From: Rhizobium sp. BK313
Lineage (GTDB): Bacteria > Pseudomonadota > Alphaproteobacteria > Rhizobiales > Rhizobiaceae
DNA: 64,000 nt
NCBI RefSeq assembly: GCF_014193655.1
Contig: NZ_JACHZQ010000003.1
Span: forward strand, 62,001-126,000
Direction: 5' to 3'
Part shown: piece after piece, positions 7,922 through 17,120 of the stretch
Numbering within the stretch: position 1 is the stretch's first letter
How the letters are laid out: each line of letters opens with the position of its first letter
Notes under the pieces: model-generated
What the model was told of the DNA's origin: nothing
The model's database searches: none
What the model saw: the letters and a program-made list of their open reading frames with translations, nothing else
Made by a program: the position numbers and the translations under genes

Positions 7922-8799
7922 TCGGCGGCCTCCTGATTGGGTGCCAACATCGTGCCGACATGGCCATGGGCGCGGCGGTCTTCGCAGAAATCGGTGTCGG
8001 AGCAGACGAACATCCGTCCGCCCTTGTCGTCCAGGATCACTTCGTCCAGATAGACCTGCTCGGCGCCGCAAAGCGCGCAGGGCTTGTCGAAGCGCCGCAC
8101 TTCGAAGGGATGATCCTCGAAATCGAGGCTGACCACTTCCGTATGCGGCGGCACGGCATAGATGCGCTTCTCGCGGCCGGCGCCGAAGAGCTGCAGCGCG
8201 TCCGACATATGCATTTTCGGATTGTCGAATTTCGGCGTCGGCGATGGGTCCATCACGTAGCGCCCGGAGACCTTGACCGGATAGGCGTAGGTGGTGGCGA
8301 TGCGGCCGTTGCGGGCGATATCCTCGTAGAGCTTCACATGCATGAGACCGTATTCCTCGAGCGCATGCATCTTGCGGGTCTCGGTCTCGCGTGGTTCCAG
8401 GAAGCGCAACGGTTCCGGGATCGGCACCTGGTAGACCAGCACCTGGTTAGGGCCGAGCTTGCCTTCTGGGATGCGGTGGCGCGTCTGGATGATGGTCGCT
8501 TCGTCGGTTCGGGTGGTGACCGCGACATTGGCCACTTTCTGGAAGAAGGCGCGGATCGAGACGGCGTTGGTGGTGTCGTCAGCGCCCTGGTCGATGACCT
8601 TCAGGACATCGTCCGGCCCGATGATCGCGGCCGTCAATTGCACGCCGCCGGTGCCCCAGCCATAGGGCATCGGCATTTCGCGTGACGCGAAGGGCACCTG
8701 ATAGCCGGGAATGGCGATCGCCTTCAGGATGGCGCGTCGGATCATCCGCTTGGTCTGTTCGTCGAGATAGGCGAAATTGTACGTGGCTAGATCGGTCAC
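7918..8799 (-). CDS. phnJ: PhnJ, radical SAM C-P lyase catalytic subunit
   Basis: 293 residues, full length. The non-canonical cluster motif is intact: C241 and C244 (CALC), C266 and C272. These match in number the cluster cysteines and the active-site cysteine of E. coli PhnJ. The enzyme cleaves the carbon-phosphorus bond of 5-phosphoribose-1-phosphonate, releasing the alkane and the cyclic phosphate. Start and stop overlap phnI and phnK by four bases each, so translation is coupled. Confidence 0.98.
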   Translation of the reverse strand: MTDLATYNFAYLDEQTKRMIRRAILKAIAIPGYQVPFASREMPMPYGWGTGGVQLTAAIIGPDDVLKVIDQGADDTTNAVSIRAFFQKVANVAVTTRTDEATIIQTRHRIPEGKLGPNQVLVYQVPIPEPLRFLEPRETETRKMHALEEYGLMHVKLYEDIARNGRIATTYAYPVKVSGRYVMDPSPTPKFDNPKMHMSDALQLFGAGREKRIYAVPPHTEVVSLDFEDHPFEVRRFDKPCALCGAEQVYLDEVILDDKGGRMFVCSDTDFCEDRRAHGHVGTMLAPNQEAAE

Positions 8800-9905
8800 T
8801 CGGCTGCCTCCGTCATGGGATCCTTGCCGCCGTTGCGGGCGTCTTCAAAGTCGCGGCGCATGCGGCGAACCAGGTCGAGCTCGGCCTGGAAATCGACATA
8901 GTGCGGCAGCTTCAGATGTTCGACGAAGCCAGTCGCCTGCACATTGTCGGAATGGGAGATGACGAATTCCTCGTCCTGGGCGGGTGCGACAATATCCTCG
9001 CCGAGTTCCTCAGCGCGGAGCGCCCGGTCGACCAGCGACATCGCCATGGCCTTGCGTTCACTCTGGCCAAAAACCAGGCCGTAGCCGCGGGTAAACTGCG
9101 GCGGCGCCTTGGCCGAACCCTTGAACTGGTTGACCATTTGGCATTCGGTCACCTGGATGGAACCGAGCGAGACGGCGAAACCGAGTTCCGGCACTTCGAG
9201 TTCGACTTCCACTTCGCCGATGCGGATTTCGCCGGTGAACGGATGCGTGCGGCCATAGCCGCGCTGGGTCGAATAGCCGAGCGCCAGCAGGAAACCTTCG
9301 TCGCCGCGAGCCAGCGCCTGTAGGCGCAGATCGCGCGTCATCGGGAATTCCATCGGCTCGCGCGTCAGGTCGCCGGTCTCGTGGTCGATCGGCATCTCGC
9401 CGTCACCTTCGATCAGCCCTTCCTGGCTCAGAATTTCGGAAACGCGCATCACACGGCCTTCTTCCGCCGGCCGCTGCATCGGCTCATCTACCGGCGTATC
9501 GGTAAGCAAGCTTGGGTCGAGCAGGCGGTGGGTATAATCGAAAGTGGGGCCGAGAAGCTGGCCACCCGGCAGGTCCTTGTAGGTGGCGGAGATGCGGCGT
9601 TCGATCTTCATCGCCGACGTATCCAGCGGCTGGGAATAGCCGAAGCGCGGCAGCGTCGTGCGATAGGCGCGCAGCAGGAAGATCGCTTCGATCATGTCGC
9701 CCCGCGCCTGGCGAACGGCAAGTGCTGCTAGCGTGCGGTCGTAAAGCGAGGCTTCGGCCATGACGCGGTCGACGGCGAGCGCCAGTTGCGCGACGATCTG
9801 GTCGATGCCGATCGCCGGCAGCGAACGGTCGCCGCGACGGCGATCGGCGAGCAGCCGGTGAGCATTGGCGATGGCGGCTTCGCCACCTTTAACGGCAACA
9901 TACAT
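8796..9905 (-). CDS. phnI: PhnI, C-P lyase core subunit
   Basis: 369 residues with the characteristic PhnI opening MYVAVKGGEAAIANAHRLL. PhnI, with PhnG, PhnH and PhnJ, forms the core complex and provides the nucleosidase step that exchanges adenine of ATP for phosphonate. Its ATG overlaps nothing upstream (3-base gap from phnH), while its stop overlaps the phnJ start. Length is normal. Confidence 0.97.
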   Translation of the reverse strand: MYVAVKGGEAAIANAHRLLADRRRGDRSLPAIGIDQIVAQLALAVDRVMAEASLYDRTLAALAVRQARGDMIEAIFLLRAYRTTLPRFGYSQPLDTSAMKIERRISATYKDLPGGQLLGPTFDYTHRLLDPSLLTDTPVDEPMQRPAEEGRVMRVSEILSQEGLIEGDGEMPIDHETGDLTREPMEFPMTRDLRLQALARGDEGFLLALGYSTQRGYGRTHPFTGEIRIGEVEVELEVPELGFAVSLGSIQVTECQMVNQFKGSAKAPPQFTRGYGLVFGQSERKAMAMSLVDRALRAEELGEDIVAPAQDEEFVISHSDNVQATGFVEHLKLPHYVDFQAELDLVRRMRRDFEDARNGGKDPMTEAAE

Positions 9906-9908
9906 GCG

Positions 9909-10538
9909 TCACATCTCCGTCGCGATGATCTTGGTGGTGCGCGGCAGGCAAAGGAATTGCCGTCCCGCCGTCAGAACGAGATCGACGCCGCGCGGGAAAA
10001 GTGCGCGGTTGTCGTTCCAGATGCGCAAGAAAGTATCCGGCAGGCCGATCGGAGCGATCATGCGGATACCGGCAATGCCGGGGCCGGAGAGCGCCAATTC
10101 CTTGCCGCCCTCGAGGGCTGCGATTTCCAATACCAGCGTCGTCGAGCGGTCGGGATATTCCTGGGTGCCGACGGCGAACTGGTTGAGCGAAGAGAGCGTC
10201 ATGCCGGCTTCGAGGAAGGCAAAGCGCGCCTCGATCCTTTCCGGTGTCACTGCTGTACCGGTGTGAAAGCTCAGCCATTCCGGCATGGTCGACTTGGTGA
10301 GACCGGTCGACAGCCAGACCGGCGTATCGTGATCGCAAAGAGTGAGGCCGATCGCGCCGGCGGCGATGCCGAGTGGGGCAGGCGGGGTGATATCGGAGAC
10401 GACCGTCTGGACGGTGCCAGGCCGCGCCATCGCGTCCATCATCATCTTGAAGACGCTCTGTGCGTCGAACACCGGGTCGGCGAAGCCGCCGGTCAGCGCA
10501 TCGTTGCCGGGTGTCGTGGGCGTGATGGAAAGGCTCAT
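9909..10538 (-). CDS. phnH: PhnH, C-P lyase core subunit
   Basis: 209 residues. The family pattern GFADPVFDAQSVFKMMMDAMARPGTVQ near the N-terminus and the C-terminal RGVDLVLTAGRQFLCLPRTTKI are both present. PhnH is a structural dimer subunit of the PhnGHIJ core. Its start overlaps the phnG stop by four bases. Confidence 0.97.
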   Translation of the reverse strand: MSLSITPTTPGNDALTGGFADPVFDAQSVFKMMMDAMARPGTVQTVVSDITPPAPLGIAAGAIGLTLCDHDTPVWLSTGLTKSTMPEWLSFHTGTAVTPERIEARFAFLEAGMTLSSLNQFAVGTQEYPDRSTTLVLEIAALEGGKELALSGPGIAGIRMIAPIGLPDTFLRIWNDNRALFPRGVDLVLTAGRQFLCLPRTTKIIATEM

Positions 10539-11014
10539 TTGTCTTCTCCGCGGACCATGGTGAAGAAATCGACGCGGGTGGCCGCCGTTTCCTCGGCGCG
10601 TTTGCGGTCATATTCGGCAATCCGATCGGTGACCGGCAGCAGGATCGCTTTCTCGACGAAATCCTTGGTGGCCGGCTGGTGCCAGAGCGCATCGAAGATC
10701 GCCGCCAGCCGCACCTTCTCGCGATCGGTGCCGAGCGCATGCGCATGGCCAACCGCACCGGAGGCAAGCTTGACGGTCGCGCGTGTCACCGTGACCTCGC
10801 CGAGATTGAAGGGCGAGCCGCCGCCGCCGATGCGCCCGCGCACCATGACGAGGCCGGTTTCCGGCCCCCGTACGGGCTGGACCACCGGCTTGTCGGACAG
10901 TGCTTCCCAGGCCGAGTCGAGCTCGTCGCGTTCGGCCCGCGCCAAAAGATCGGCAGCGCGCTTGCGTTCCCGGCGCTCCTGCGCAGCCGCCTCTTGCCTC
11001 TGTGCTGAATTCAT
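10535..11014 (-). CDS. phnG: PhnG, C-P lyase core subunit
   Basis: Start at the ATG at 11014 (MNSAQRQEAAAQ), giving 159 residues; the frame stays open into the phnF promoter, but those codons cross the operator palindrome. Family motifs RGRIGGGGSPFNLGEVTVTRATV and GHAHALGTDREKVRLAAIFDAL are present. First gene of the C-P lyase core operon, with a palindromic operator about 17 bases upstream and a Pho-box-like repeat about 70 bases upstream. Confidence 0.96.
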   Translation of the reverse strand: MNSAQRQEAAAQERRERKRAADLLARAERDELDSAWEALSDKPVVQPVRGPETGLVMVRGRIGGGGSPFNLGEVTVTRATVKLASGAVGHAHALGTDREKVRLAAIFDALWHQPATKDFVEKAILLPVTDRIAEYDRKRAEETAATRVDFFTMVRGEDK

Positions 11015-11030
11015 CGCGTCATCCCCAAAA

Positions 11031-11048
11031 TGTCTATTGATATAGACA
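11031..11048. promoter_or_regulatory. Probable PhnF operator
   Basis: TGTCTATTGATATAGACA, a perfect inverted repeat with 7-bp arms and a 4-base spacer, in the 101-base gap between divergent phnF and phnG. GntR/HutC regulators of the PhnF type bind palindromes with GTCTA/TAGAC-like arms, so this is the natural operator candidate. It sits where it would block transcription into phnG. Confidence 0.7.
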
Positions 11049-11083
11049 ACCATACAAGGTAGTTTTATATTTATTGGCGGCAC

Positions 11084-11101
11084 GTGACAAGCGTGTGACA
11101 T
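11084..11101 (-). promoter_or_regulatory. Pho-box-like direct repeat upstream of phnG
   Basis: The minus strand reads ATGTCACACGCTTGTCAC: two TGTCA half-sites exactly 11 bases apart, the spacing of PhoB sites. The full 18-mer matches the Pho consensus at 11 positions. It lies upstream of the PhnF operator relative to phnG, suggesting activation by PhoB and repression by PhnF at one promoter. Confidence 0.6.
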
Positions 11102-11115
11102 AACAAGCGGGCAAT

Positions 11116-11850
11116 ATGGCGGGGCAGAAAGTACAAAGACAAACGGGCGTGGCGCTCTGGCGACAGATCGCCGACCGGATTCGCACATCGATCAATCACG
11201 GCGATTTCGACGACACGGGCATGGTGCCGCCGGAAACGGTGCTGGCGCTGCAGTTCGGGGTTAACCGGCATACGGTCCGAAGCGCACTTGCCGCGCTGGC
11301 GCAGGAGGGCATCGTCCGCGCCGTGCAGGGCCGCGGCACGCTGATAGAGCGCAAGGAGCGGCTGAATTTTCCGATTTCACGGCGGACACGCTTTTCACAG
11401 GGGATCGGCGATCAGGCGCGCGAGGCGCGGGGCATTTTGCTCTCTGTCATCGATGAAGCGGCCGATGCGGAGGTGGCTCGCTGGCTGCAGCTCAAGTCCG
11501 GCGCGCGCGTCGTCCGGCTGGAGACGATCGGAAAGGCCGACAACCGCCCGGTATCGCGCGCCACCAACTGGTTTCCTGCCGATCGTTTTGCCGATATCGC
11601 CGAGGTTTATCGTGATACCGGATCGATCACCAAGGCTTTTCGCGAGCTCGGCGTGCCGGATTACGTGCGAATGACGACGGAAATCACCGCCGCCCATGCC
11701 GATGAGGGCGATCTCGCCGACCTCGAACTCTCACCCGGCGCCATTATCATGACCACCCGGGCGCTGAATACCGATCTCGCCGGCATTCCGGTGCAATATT
11801 CGATCACACGCTTTGCCGCCGACAGGGTGCAATTCACGATCGAGAATTGA
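11116..11850 (+). CDS. phnF: PhnF, GntR/HutC-family repressor of the phn operon
   Basis: 244 residues. N-terminal winged helix (about 10-78) with the GntR pattern LWRQIADRIRTSI and FGVNRHTVRSALAALAQEGIVRAVQGRGT; C-terminal UTRA ligand-binding fold (about 95-240). The gene is divergent from phnG with a shared palindromic operator. The ligand is probably a phosphonate or related metabolite; not shown by sequence. Confidence 0.93.
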   Translation: MAGQKVQRQTGVALWRQIADRIRTSINHGDFDDTGMVPPETVLALQFGVNRHTVRSALAALAQEGIVRAVQGRGTLIERKERLNFPISRRTRFSQGIGDQAREARGILLSVIDEAADAEVARWLQLKSGARVVRLETIGKADNRPVSRATNWFPADRFADIAEVYRDTGSITKAFRELGVPDYVRMTTEITAAHADEGDLADLELSPGAIIMTTRALNTDLAGIPVQYSITRFAADRVQFTIEN

Positions 11851-11859
11851 TCATAAAGA

Positions 11860-11886
11860 TGCCGGGGAGAACAAATCTCCCCGGCA
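11860..11886. terminator. Bidirectional terminator between phnF and gpmA
   Basis: TGCCGGGGAGA and TCTCCCCGGCA form a perfect 11-bp stem with a 5-base loop in the 60-base gap between convergent genes. The minus-strand side is followed by a T-rich stretch (TCTTTATG). Confidence 0.75.
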
Positions 11887-11910
11887 CATCGGTAAAAACT
11901 CAAAAGTCGT

Positions 11911-12546
11911 TCAGTGCGCGTTCGACATATCGCCGAGCACTTCCTTGGAAGCGACCGTGGAATCTGCTTTGAGCTTGTAGACCATTGGCACGCCGGTCGC
12001 GAGGTTCAGCGCCAGGATCTGTTCCTTGGTCAGCCGGTCGAGGACCATGACTAGCGAACGGAGCGAGTTGCCGTGGGCGGCGACCAGCACCTTTTGGCCA
12101 GCGAGCACGCGCGGCAGGATTTCGGTCAGGTAGTAGGGCCAGACGCGGGCGCCGGTATCACGCAGGCTTTCGCCGCCGGGCGGCGGCACGTCGTACGAGC
12201 GGCGCCAGATATGCACCTGTTCTTCGCCCCACTTGGCGCGGGCGTCGTCCTTGTTCAGGCCCGAAAGATCGCCGTAGTCGCGCTCGTTCAGCGCCTGATC
12301 CTTGATGGTCTGCAGGCCGGTCTGGCCGACGCTGTCAAGGATGATGTCAAGCGTGTGCTGGGCGCGCTGCAGCACCGAGGTGAAGGCGATATCGAACTTG
12401 ATGCCGTATTCGGCAAGCGCCTTGCCACCGGTCCTGGCCTCCTCGATGCCGAGTTCGGTCAGGTCGGGGTCCTTCCAGCCGGTAAATAGATTCTTCAAAT
12501 TCCAGTCGCTCTGCCCGTGGCGAACGAGGACGAGAGTACCGCTCAT
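11911..12546 (-). CDS. gpmA: 2,3-bisphosphoglycerate-dependent phosphoglycerate mutase
   Basis: 211 residues, matching the short alphaproteobacterial dPGM. The catalytic RHG motif is in LVLVRHGQSDWNLKNLFTGW (His near residue 9), and the second histidine is in VAAHGNSLRSLV. It interconverts 3- and 2-phosphoglycerate in glycolysis and gluconeogenesis. It follows dapB by 27 bases and is probably the last gene of that transcript. Confidence 0.96.
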   Translation of the reverse strand: MSGTLVLVRHGQSDWNLKNLFTGWKDPDLTELGIEEARTGGKALAEYGIKFDIAFTSVLQRAQHTLDIILDSVGQTGLQTIKDQALNERDYGDLSGLNKDDARAKWGEEQVHIWRRSYDVPPPGGESLRDTGARVWPYYLTEILPRVLAGQKVLVAAHGNSLRSLVMVLDRLTKEQILALNLATGVPMVYKLKADSTVASKEVLGDMSNAH

Positions 12547-12573
12547 GAAATATTCCTCCTTGATAGGATGGGA

Positions 12574-13398
12574 TCAACGTGTGGAAAGCCCGAGAACGTC
12601 GAGCATGGAATAAAAGCCGGGTTTCTTGTCGCGCGCCCAGAGGGCGGCCTGAAGCGCGCCGCGGGCAAACAGCGAACGATCGCCGGCGCTGTGAGAGAGT
12701 GTCAGACGCTCGCCCTCGCCCGCAAAGATGACCGAGTGGTCGCCGATGACGGCGCCGCCGCGCAGCGTTGCAAAACCGATCGTGCCGGCCGGCCGCGGAC
12801 CGGTATGGCCGTCGCGGACACGCACGGAATTTTCGCCGAGATCGATGCCGCGTCCCTTTGCCGCCGCCTGGCCGAGCAGGAACGCGGTGCCCGAAGGGGC
12901 GTCGACCTTGTGCTTGTGATGCATCTCCAGGACTTCAATGTCCCAATCGGCCGACGGAAGTGCGCGCGCCGCCTGCTCGACAAGGACGCTCAGCAGGTTG
13001 ATGCCGAGGCCCATATTGCCTGACTTGACGATACGAGCGTGGCGCGAGGCCGCCTTGAACTTGGCTTCGTCTTCTGCGGAGCAGCCGGTCGTACCAATGA
13101 TATGGACGATGCGGGCCTGGGCGGCGAGGCCTGCGAAGGTGACGCTGGTTGCCGGCATGGTAAAGTCGATCACGCCTTCGGCATGCAGGAAGGCGGAAAG
13201 CGGATCGTCGGTCACTGGAACGCCGATCGGTCCCAGCCCGGCAATCTCGCCGGCATCCTTGCCGATGAAGGCGGAGCCGGGACGCGCGACAGCGGCATGC
13301 AGGGTCAGGCCCTCGGTGGTGTGAATGAGGCGGATCAGGGCCTGGCCCATGCGGCCCGCTGCGCCAACCACCACCAGCTTCATCGCATCGTCGCTCAT
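12574..13398 (-). CDS. dapB: 4-hydroxy-tetrahydrodipicolinate reductase
   Basis: 274 residues. Nucleotide-binding GAAGRMGQALIR lies at the N-terminus, and the DapB signature EVLEMHHKHKVDAPSGTA with the catalytic histidine pair lies near residue 160. It reduces hydroxytetrahydrodipicolinate in lysine and diaminopimelate synthesis. Fifteen bases separate it from the upstream exporter gene. Confidence 0.97.
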   Translation of the reverse strand: MSDDAMKLVVVGAAGRMGQALIRLIHTTEGLTLHAAVARPGSAFIGKDAGEIAGLGPIGVPVTDDPLSAFLHAEGVIDFTMPATSVTFAGLAAQARIVHIIGTTGCSAEDEAKFKAASRHARIVKSGNMGLGINLLSVLVEQAARALPSADWDIEVLEMHHKHKVDAPSGTAFLLGQAAAKGRGIDLGENSVRVRDGHTGPRPAGTIGFATLRGGAVIGDHSVIFAGEGERLTLSHSAGDRSLFARGALQAALWARDKKPGFYSMLDVLGLSTR

Positions 13399-13413
13399 GT
13401 CTTCTCTATCGTC

Positions 13414-15243
13414 TTATTTGCGGGAAGTGCTGGAAACGGCCGGCCGCTGGAGGTTGTTGAGACGAGCGTAGAGGCCATTGTCGGCTGTCGCAAGCGTCTC
13501 ATGGTTGCCCTCTTCGACAACGCGCCCGTTCTGCATGACAATGATCTTCTCCGCCCGCACTACCGTCGACAGGCGGTGGGCGATGACGACGACGGTGCGG
13601 CCGCTCATCGCTTCGTCCAGCGCCTTCTGCACGGCTGCCTCCGACTCGGTATCGAGCGCCGAGGTCGCTTCGTCCAGCAGCAGGATCGGCGCGTTGCGCA
13701 CCAAGGCACGAGCGATCGACAGCCGCTGGCGCTGGCCGCCGGAAAGCGTCACGCCGTTTTCGCCGACCGGCGTGTCGTAGCCAAGCGGCTGCGCCACGAT
13801 GAAATCGTGCGCATAGGCGAGCCTGGCTGCCTCCTCGACTTCAGCGTTCGTCGCCTCCGGACGGCCGTAACGGATGTTGTCGCCGATCGTGCCTTCGAAG
13901 AGGTAGGGCTGTTGCGAGACATAGGCGAGCTGCTCGCGCAGCGACTGCTTGGTGACATGCGCTATGTCCTGCCCGTCGATGAAGATGCTTCCGGCCTTGG
14001 GATCGTAAAAGCGCGGAATGAGATTGATGACGGTGGACTTGCCGGCCCCGGAAGGACCAACCAAAGCCGTGGTCTCGCCGCCCTCGGCAACGAAACTCAC
14101 GCCACCCAGGACTGCCTCGTCGCCATAGGCGAAGTGAACATCGCGAAACTCGATGCGGGCCTCGGTGACGGCGAGCGGTTTGGCGTCCGGCAGGTCACGC
14201 TGACGCGGCTCCATATCGAGCAGTTCGTAGATCATGCGCGCATTGACGACGGCACGCTCCATCTGCACCTGCAGCTTGGCAAGGCGGCGGGCCGGATCAT
14301 AGGCCAAGAGCAGCGAGGTGACGAAAGAGAAGAATGCGCCAGGCGGAACGTCGTGATAGATCGAACGATAGGCGGCATAGGCAAGGACACTGGCGACGGC
14401 GAAGCCGGCGAAACTTTCGGTCAGCGGTCCGTTGCGCTCCGACAGGCGGGCGATGCGGTTCTGCCGGTGCTCTGCCGCCGTGATGAGCTTGTTGATTTTC
14501 CGATCCAACTGCTCTTCCATCGTGAAGGCTTTGACGATGGAGATGCCCTGGATCGTCTCCTGCATCGCGCCCAGGACGTGGCTGTTCAGATTGACAGCTT
14601 CGCGCGTCGCTGAGCGCAGGCGCTTGGAGACGTAGCGCAGCGCATAGAGCAGCGGCGGGGCTGCGACAAAGACGGCAAGGCTGAGCAGCGGGTCTTGAAT
14701 CACCATGACGCCGAGAAGAGCGACAAAGGTCAGAAGGTCTCGCGCTGTCGAGGTGATCGTCAGGTTCATGACGTCGCGGATGCCGGAGACGTTCTGGCTG
14801 ACCCGCGCGGCGATCTGCGCCGACCGCGCCTCGTTGAAGAAGCCGACCGACAGGGTCATCAGATGCCCGTAAAGCCGGCGCTGGTACCGCGCGATGATGT
14901 TGTTGCCGATCTTGTTGAGGATGACCGACTGGAAGTAGCCGGCGAAACCACGCACCACAAACGCGGCGAAGATCGCCGAACAAATGATCCACACGACATC
15001 GGCCCGGCGCTCGACGAACGCCTGATTGATGATCGTCTTCATGATGTAGGCGATAAAGGCCGTCGACAACGCCACCATGATCAGGCAGGCGATGGCGATG
15101 GAATAGCCCCAGACATGGTCACGGCCGTTTTCGGCAATGATGCGTTTCAAGACACCGGTGACGGTCTCACTATCGACGCTGTTGTTTTTGGTGTCGGGCG
15201 ACTTCAAATATCGGCTTCCTGTCTCAAACCAAGCGAGCCGCAT
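13414..15243 (-). CDS. MsbA-type ABC exporter (fused permease-ATPase)
   Basis: 609 residues: an N-terminal transmembrane domain (about 45-335, six helices) and a C-terminal ATPase with Walker A GPSGAGKST, signature LSGGQRQRLSIARAL and Walker B LLLDEATSALD. This is the half-transporter organisation of lipid and drug exporters; the substrate could be lipid A, another lipid or a small molecule. It lies between glk and dapB, all on the minus strand, as in other rhizobia. Confidence 0.92.
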   Translation of the reverse strand: MRLAWFETGSRYLKSPDTKNNSVDSETVTGVLKRIIAENGRDHVWGYSIAIACLIMVALSTAFIAYIMKTIINQAFVERRADVVWIICSAIFAAFVVRGFAGYFQSVILNKIGNNIIARYQRRLYGHLMTLSVGFFNEARSAQIAARVSQNVSGIRDVMNLTITSTARDLLTFVALLGVMVIQDPLLSLAVFVAAPPLLYALRYVSKRLRSATREAVNLNSHVLGAMQETIQGISIVKAFTMEEQLDRKINKLITAAEHRQNRIARLSERNGPLTESFAGFAVASVLAYAAYRSIYHDVPPGAFFSFVTSLLLAYDPARRLAKLQVQMERAVVNARMIYELLDMEPRQRDLPDAKPLAVTEARIEFRDVHFAYGDEAVLGGVSFVAEGGETTALVGPSGAGKSTVINLIPRFYDPKAGSIFIDGQDIAHVTKQSLREQLAYVSQQPYLFEGTIGDNIRYGRPEATNAEVEEAARLAYAHDFIVAQPLGYDTPVGENGVTLSGGQRQRLSIARALVRNAPILLLDEATSALDTESEAAVQKALDEAMSGRTVVVIAHRLSTVVRAEKIIVMQNGRVVEEGNHETLATADNGLYARLNNLQRPAVSSTSRK

Positions 15244-15324
15244 ATGGCACGTGCTTCCGCGGGTCTATAAAGAGTTAGGACGGCTTTGGCTAGATATGGC
15301 TTGCCGCGCTAGTTAAGAGGCAGG

Positions 15325-15576
15325 TCACGGAGCCAACTCCATTATAAGGGAAGGCAGCTCCTTCAAAAAGGCGTCGCACGACGCGAGTTCGCAATTGCCC
15401 TGCTGCAACAAAATCTTGCCGTCTGCCGCGTTCACCGCTGCTGCCGTGCAGATGATCCTGGTATCGGCGGCAAAGGCTGAAAGCGCGGTCGCAGCAGTGC
15501 AGGCGAGACGAAGCGACAATTCATCCGAACCTGCCGACGACCGCGCCTGAACACCTGCTGCAGTATACTTGGTCAA
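15325..15576 (-). CDS. Small hypothetical protein after glk
   Basis: 83 residues starting with TTG at 15576, which overlaps the glucokinase stop (TTGA). Four cysteines (LACTAA, IICTAA, GNCELASCDAF) and an alanine-rich middle are seen; no known domain is recognised. The coupled start favours a real gene, but the rare start codon and lack of an obvious Shine-Dalgarno sequence keep confidence low. Confidence 0.35.
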   Translation of the reverse strand: MTKYTAAGVQARSSAGSDELSLRLACTAATALSAFAADTRIICTAAAVNAADGKILLQQGNCELASCDAFLKELPSLIMELAP

Positions 15577-16598
15577 CGCCGCCAGCGGCGGCCGTCCGTC
15601 GCCAGGCCAAAATTGGAAGGCATGCGGGCATAGGCCGAGAGGCCGGCGAGTGCTGCAAGCGGATGGGTCACGACGTGCGTCGGGATCGATTTCAGTAGCG
15701 CGGTATGCGGCGCCTTGTCTTCAAAGGCGGCGCGGAATTCCGGCTTCTGCAGCGCCGGCAGGATCTTTTGCGAAATACCGCCGGAAAGATAGACGCCGCC
15801 GCGCGCCATGAAGATCAAGGCTATATCGCCCGCGACGCGACCGAGATAGGTGACGAACAGCGTCACGGTCTCTTCAGCCTGAACGTTGGTGCCGGCGAGC
15901 GCATGGGTCGTGATATCAGCCGGTTGCGCCAGCACAGGTTCGATGCCGTCAGCCTTGCAGATGGCGTGATAGAGGTTCTGCAGGCCGCGGCCGCAGAGGA
16001 TCTGCTCAGCGGAGATACGGCCCTCGATGGTCTCCAGGTGCGGCCAGATCTGAAAATCGCGCGCGCTGCGCGGCCCGAGATCGATATGTCCTCCTTCGCC
16101 CGGCACGGGGATCCAGGCGTGCTGGGCATGGATGAGACCGGCGACGCCGAGGCCGGTGCCCGGTCCGAGCACGGCGCGCGAAGCGATCATGCCTTCAGAC
16201 GTTTCGCCGATGGTCTCGCGATGCTCCTCGGACACACCGGCGATCGCCAGCGCCTGAGCTTCGAAATCATTGATGACCAGCACATCCTCGAGGCCGAGAT
16301 TGGTGATCATCGTCTTCGGGCGGATCACCCAGTCGCAATTGGTCAGCGGAATTTCATCGCCCCGAACCGGCCCGGCAATGGCGAGAATCGCCGAACGCGG
16401 CCTTACCGCCGTCTTGTCGAGGACACCCTGCTGGATCGCCTCGTCGATCGTCTCGAAATCGGCGGTATGCACATTCGGGAAATGCTTCGGCTCGGCATAG
16501 ACATCGACGAGGATGGAAAAGCGCGCATTGGTTCCTCCGATATCGCCGATCAGGATAGGAAAGGGCAAAGGGGCTTCGCTGTGATTGAGCTTGGGCAT
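15573..16598 (-). CDS. glk: Glucokinase
   Basis: 341 residues of the bacterial Glk family. The phosphate-binding motif LIGDIGGTNARFSIL is at residues 16-30 and the second ATP-binding segment LGPGTGLGVAG near residue 140; EGGHIDLGPRS holds the glucose-contacting glutamate and histidine. It phosphorylates glucose to glucose-6-phosphate. The methylglyoxal synthase gene lies 34 bases upstream on the same strand. Confidence 0.96.
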   Translation of the reverse strand: MPKLNHSEAPLPFPILIGDIGGTNARFSILVDVYAEPKHFPNVHTADFETIDEAIQQGVLDKTAVRPRSAILAIAGPVRGDEIPLTNCDWVIRPKTMITNLGLEDVLVINDFEAQALAIAGVSEEHRETIGETSEGMIASRAVLGPGTGLGVAGLIHAQHAWIPVPGEGGHIDLGPRSARDFQIWPHLETIEGRISAEQILCGRGLQNLYHAICKADGIEPVLAQPADITTHALAGTNVQAEETVTLFVTYLGRVAGDIALIFMARGGVYLSGGISQKILPALQKPEFRAAFEDKAPHTALLKSIPTHVVTHPLAALAGLSAYARMPSNFGLATDGRRWRR

Positions 16599-16632
16599 GG
16601 CCAGGTCCGTGGTCAGCCGCCGGTACGGCGGA

Positions 16633-17013
16633 TTAATGGTTCAGTGTTTTGATCAGTCGTTCGGCGGTGGCTTCGTTCAGAGCCATTGGAATGTCGTAGA
16701 GAACGGCGAGCCGCGTCAATGCCTTGACGTCGACATCGTGCGGCACGGGCGTGAGTGGATCGATAAAAAAGATCAACAGGTCGATCTCACCGGTTGCAAT
16801 CAAGGCGCCGATTTGTTGATCGCCGCCGAGCGGGCCGCTTTTCAAACGAGTGACGTTGAGGGTCGGGCAGGCGTCGAGCACACGGCCTCCGGTCGTACCG
16901 GTCGCAACAATACGGTACCCGGAAAGCACATCCTGGTTACGATGCGCAAATTCAGCCATCGCATCTTTTTTCTGATCATGTGCAATCAGCGCGATGCATT
17001 TGCCCCCGGCCAT
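16633..17013 (-). CDS. mgsA: Methylglyoxal synthase
   Basis: 126 residues. The family landmarks are present: ALIAHDQKKDAM with the His-Asp pair, GTTGGRV, SGPLGGDQQIGALI with the catalytic aspartate, and FIDPLTPVPHDVDVKAL. The enzyme converts dihydroxyacetone phosphate to methylglyoxal, bypassing lower glycolysis when phosphate is short. Its place before glk fits a sugar-phosphate relief role. Confidence 0.95.
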   Translation of the reverse strand: MAGGKCIALIAHDQKKDAMAEFAHRNQDVLSGYRIVATGTTGGRVLDACPTLNVTRLKSGPLGGDQQIGALIATGEIDLLIFFIDPLTPVPHDVDVKALTRLAVLYDIPMALNEATAERLIKTLNH

Positions 17014-17120
17014 GAAACTCCCACTCCGCCCAGACTTTTAATCGATTTATCCGCCTTCTATACCAAGAGTCACCCCTTTGAAAGACGGGTCGAGCCGGTC
17101 GCAACCGGCCTTGGCCGCTG

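Noticed and set aside
13039..14613. Long open frame opposite the MsbA-type exporter and dapB
   Set aside because: It is the antisense shadow of two well-supported genes and has low-complexity charged composition.
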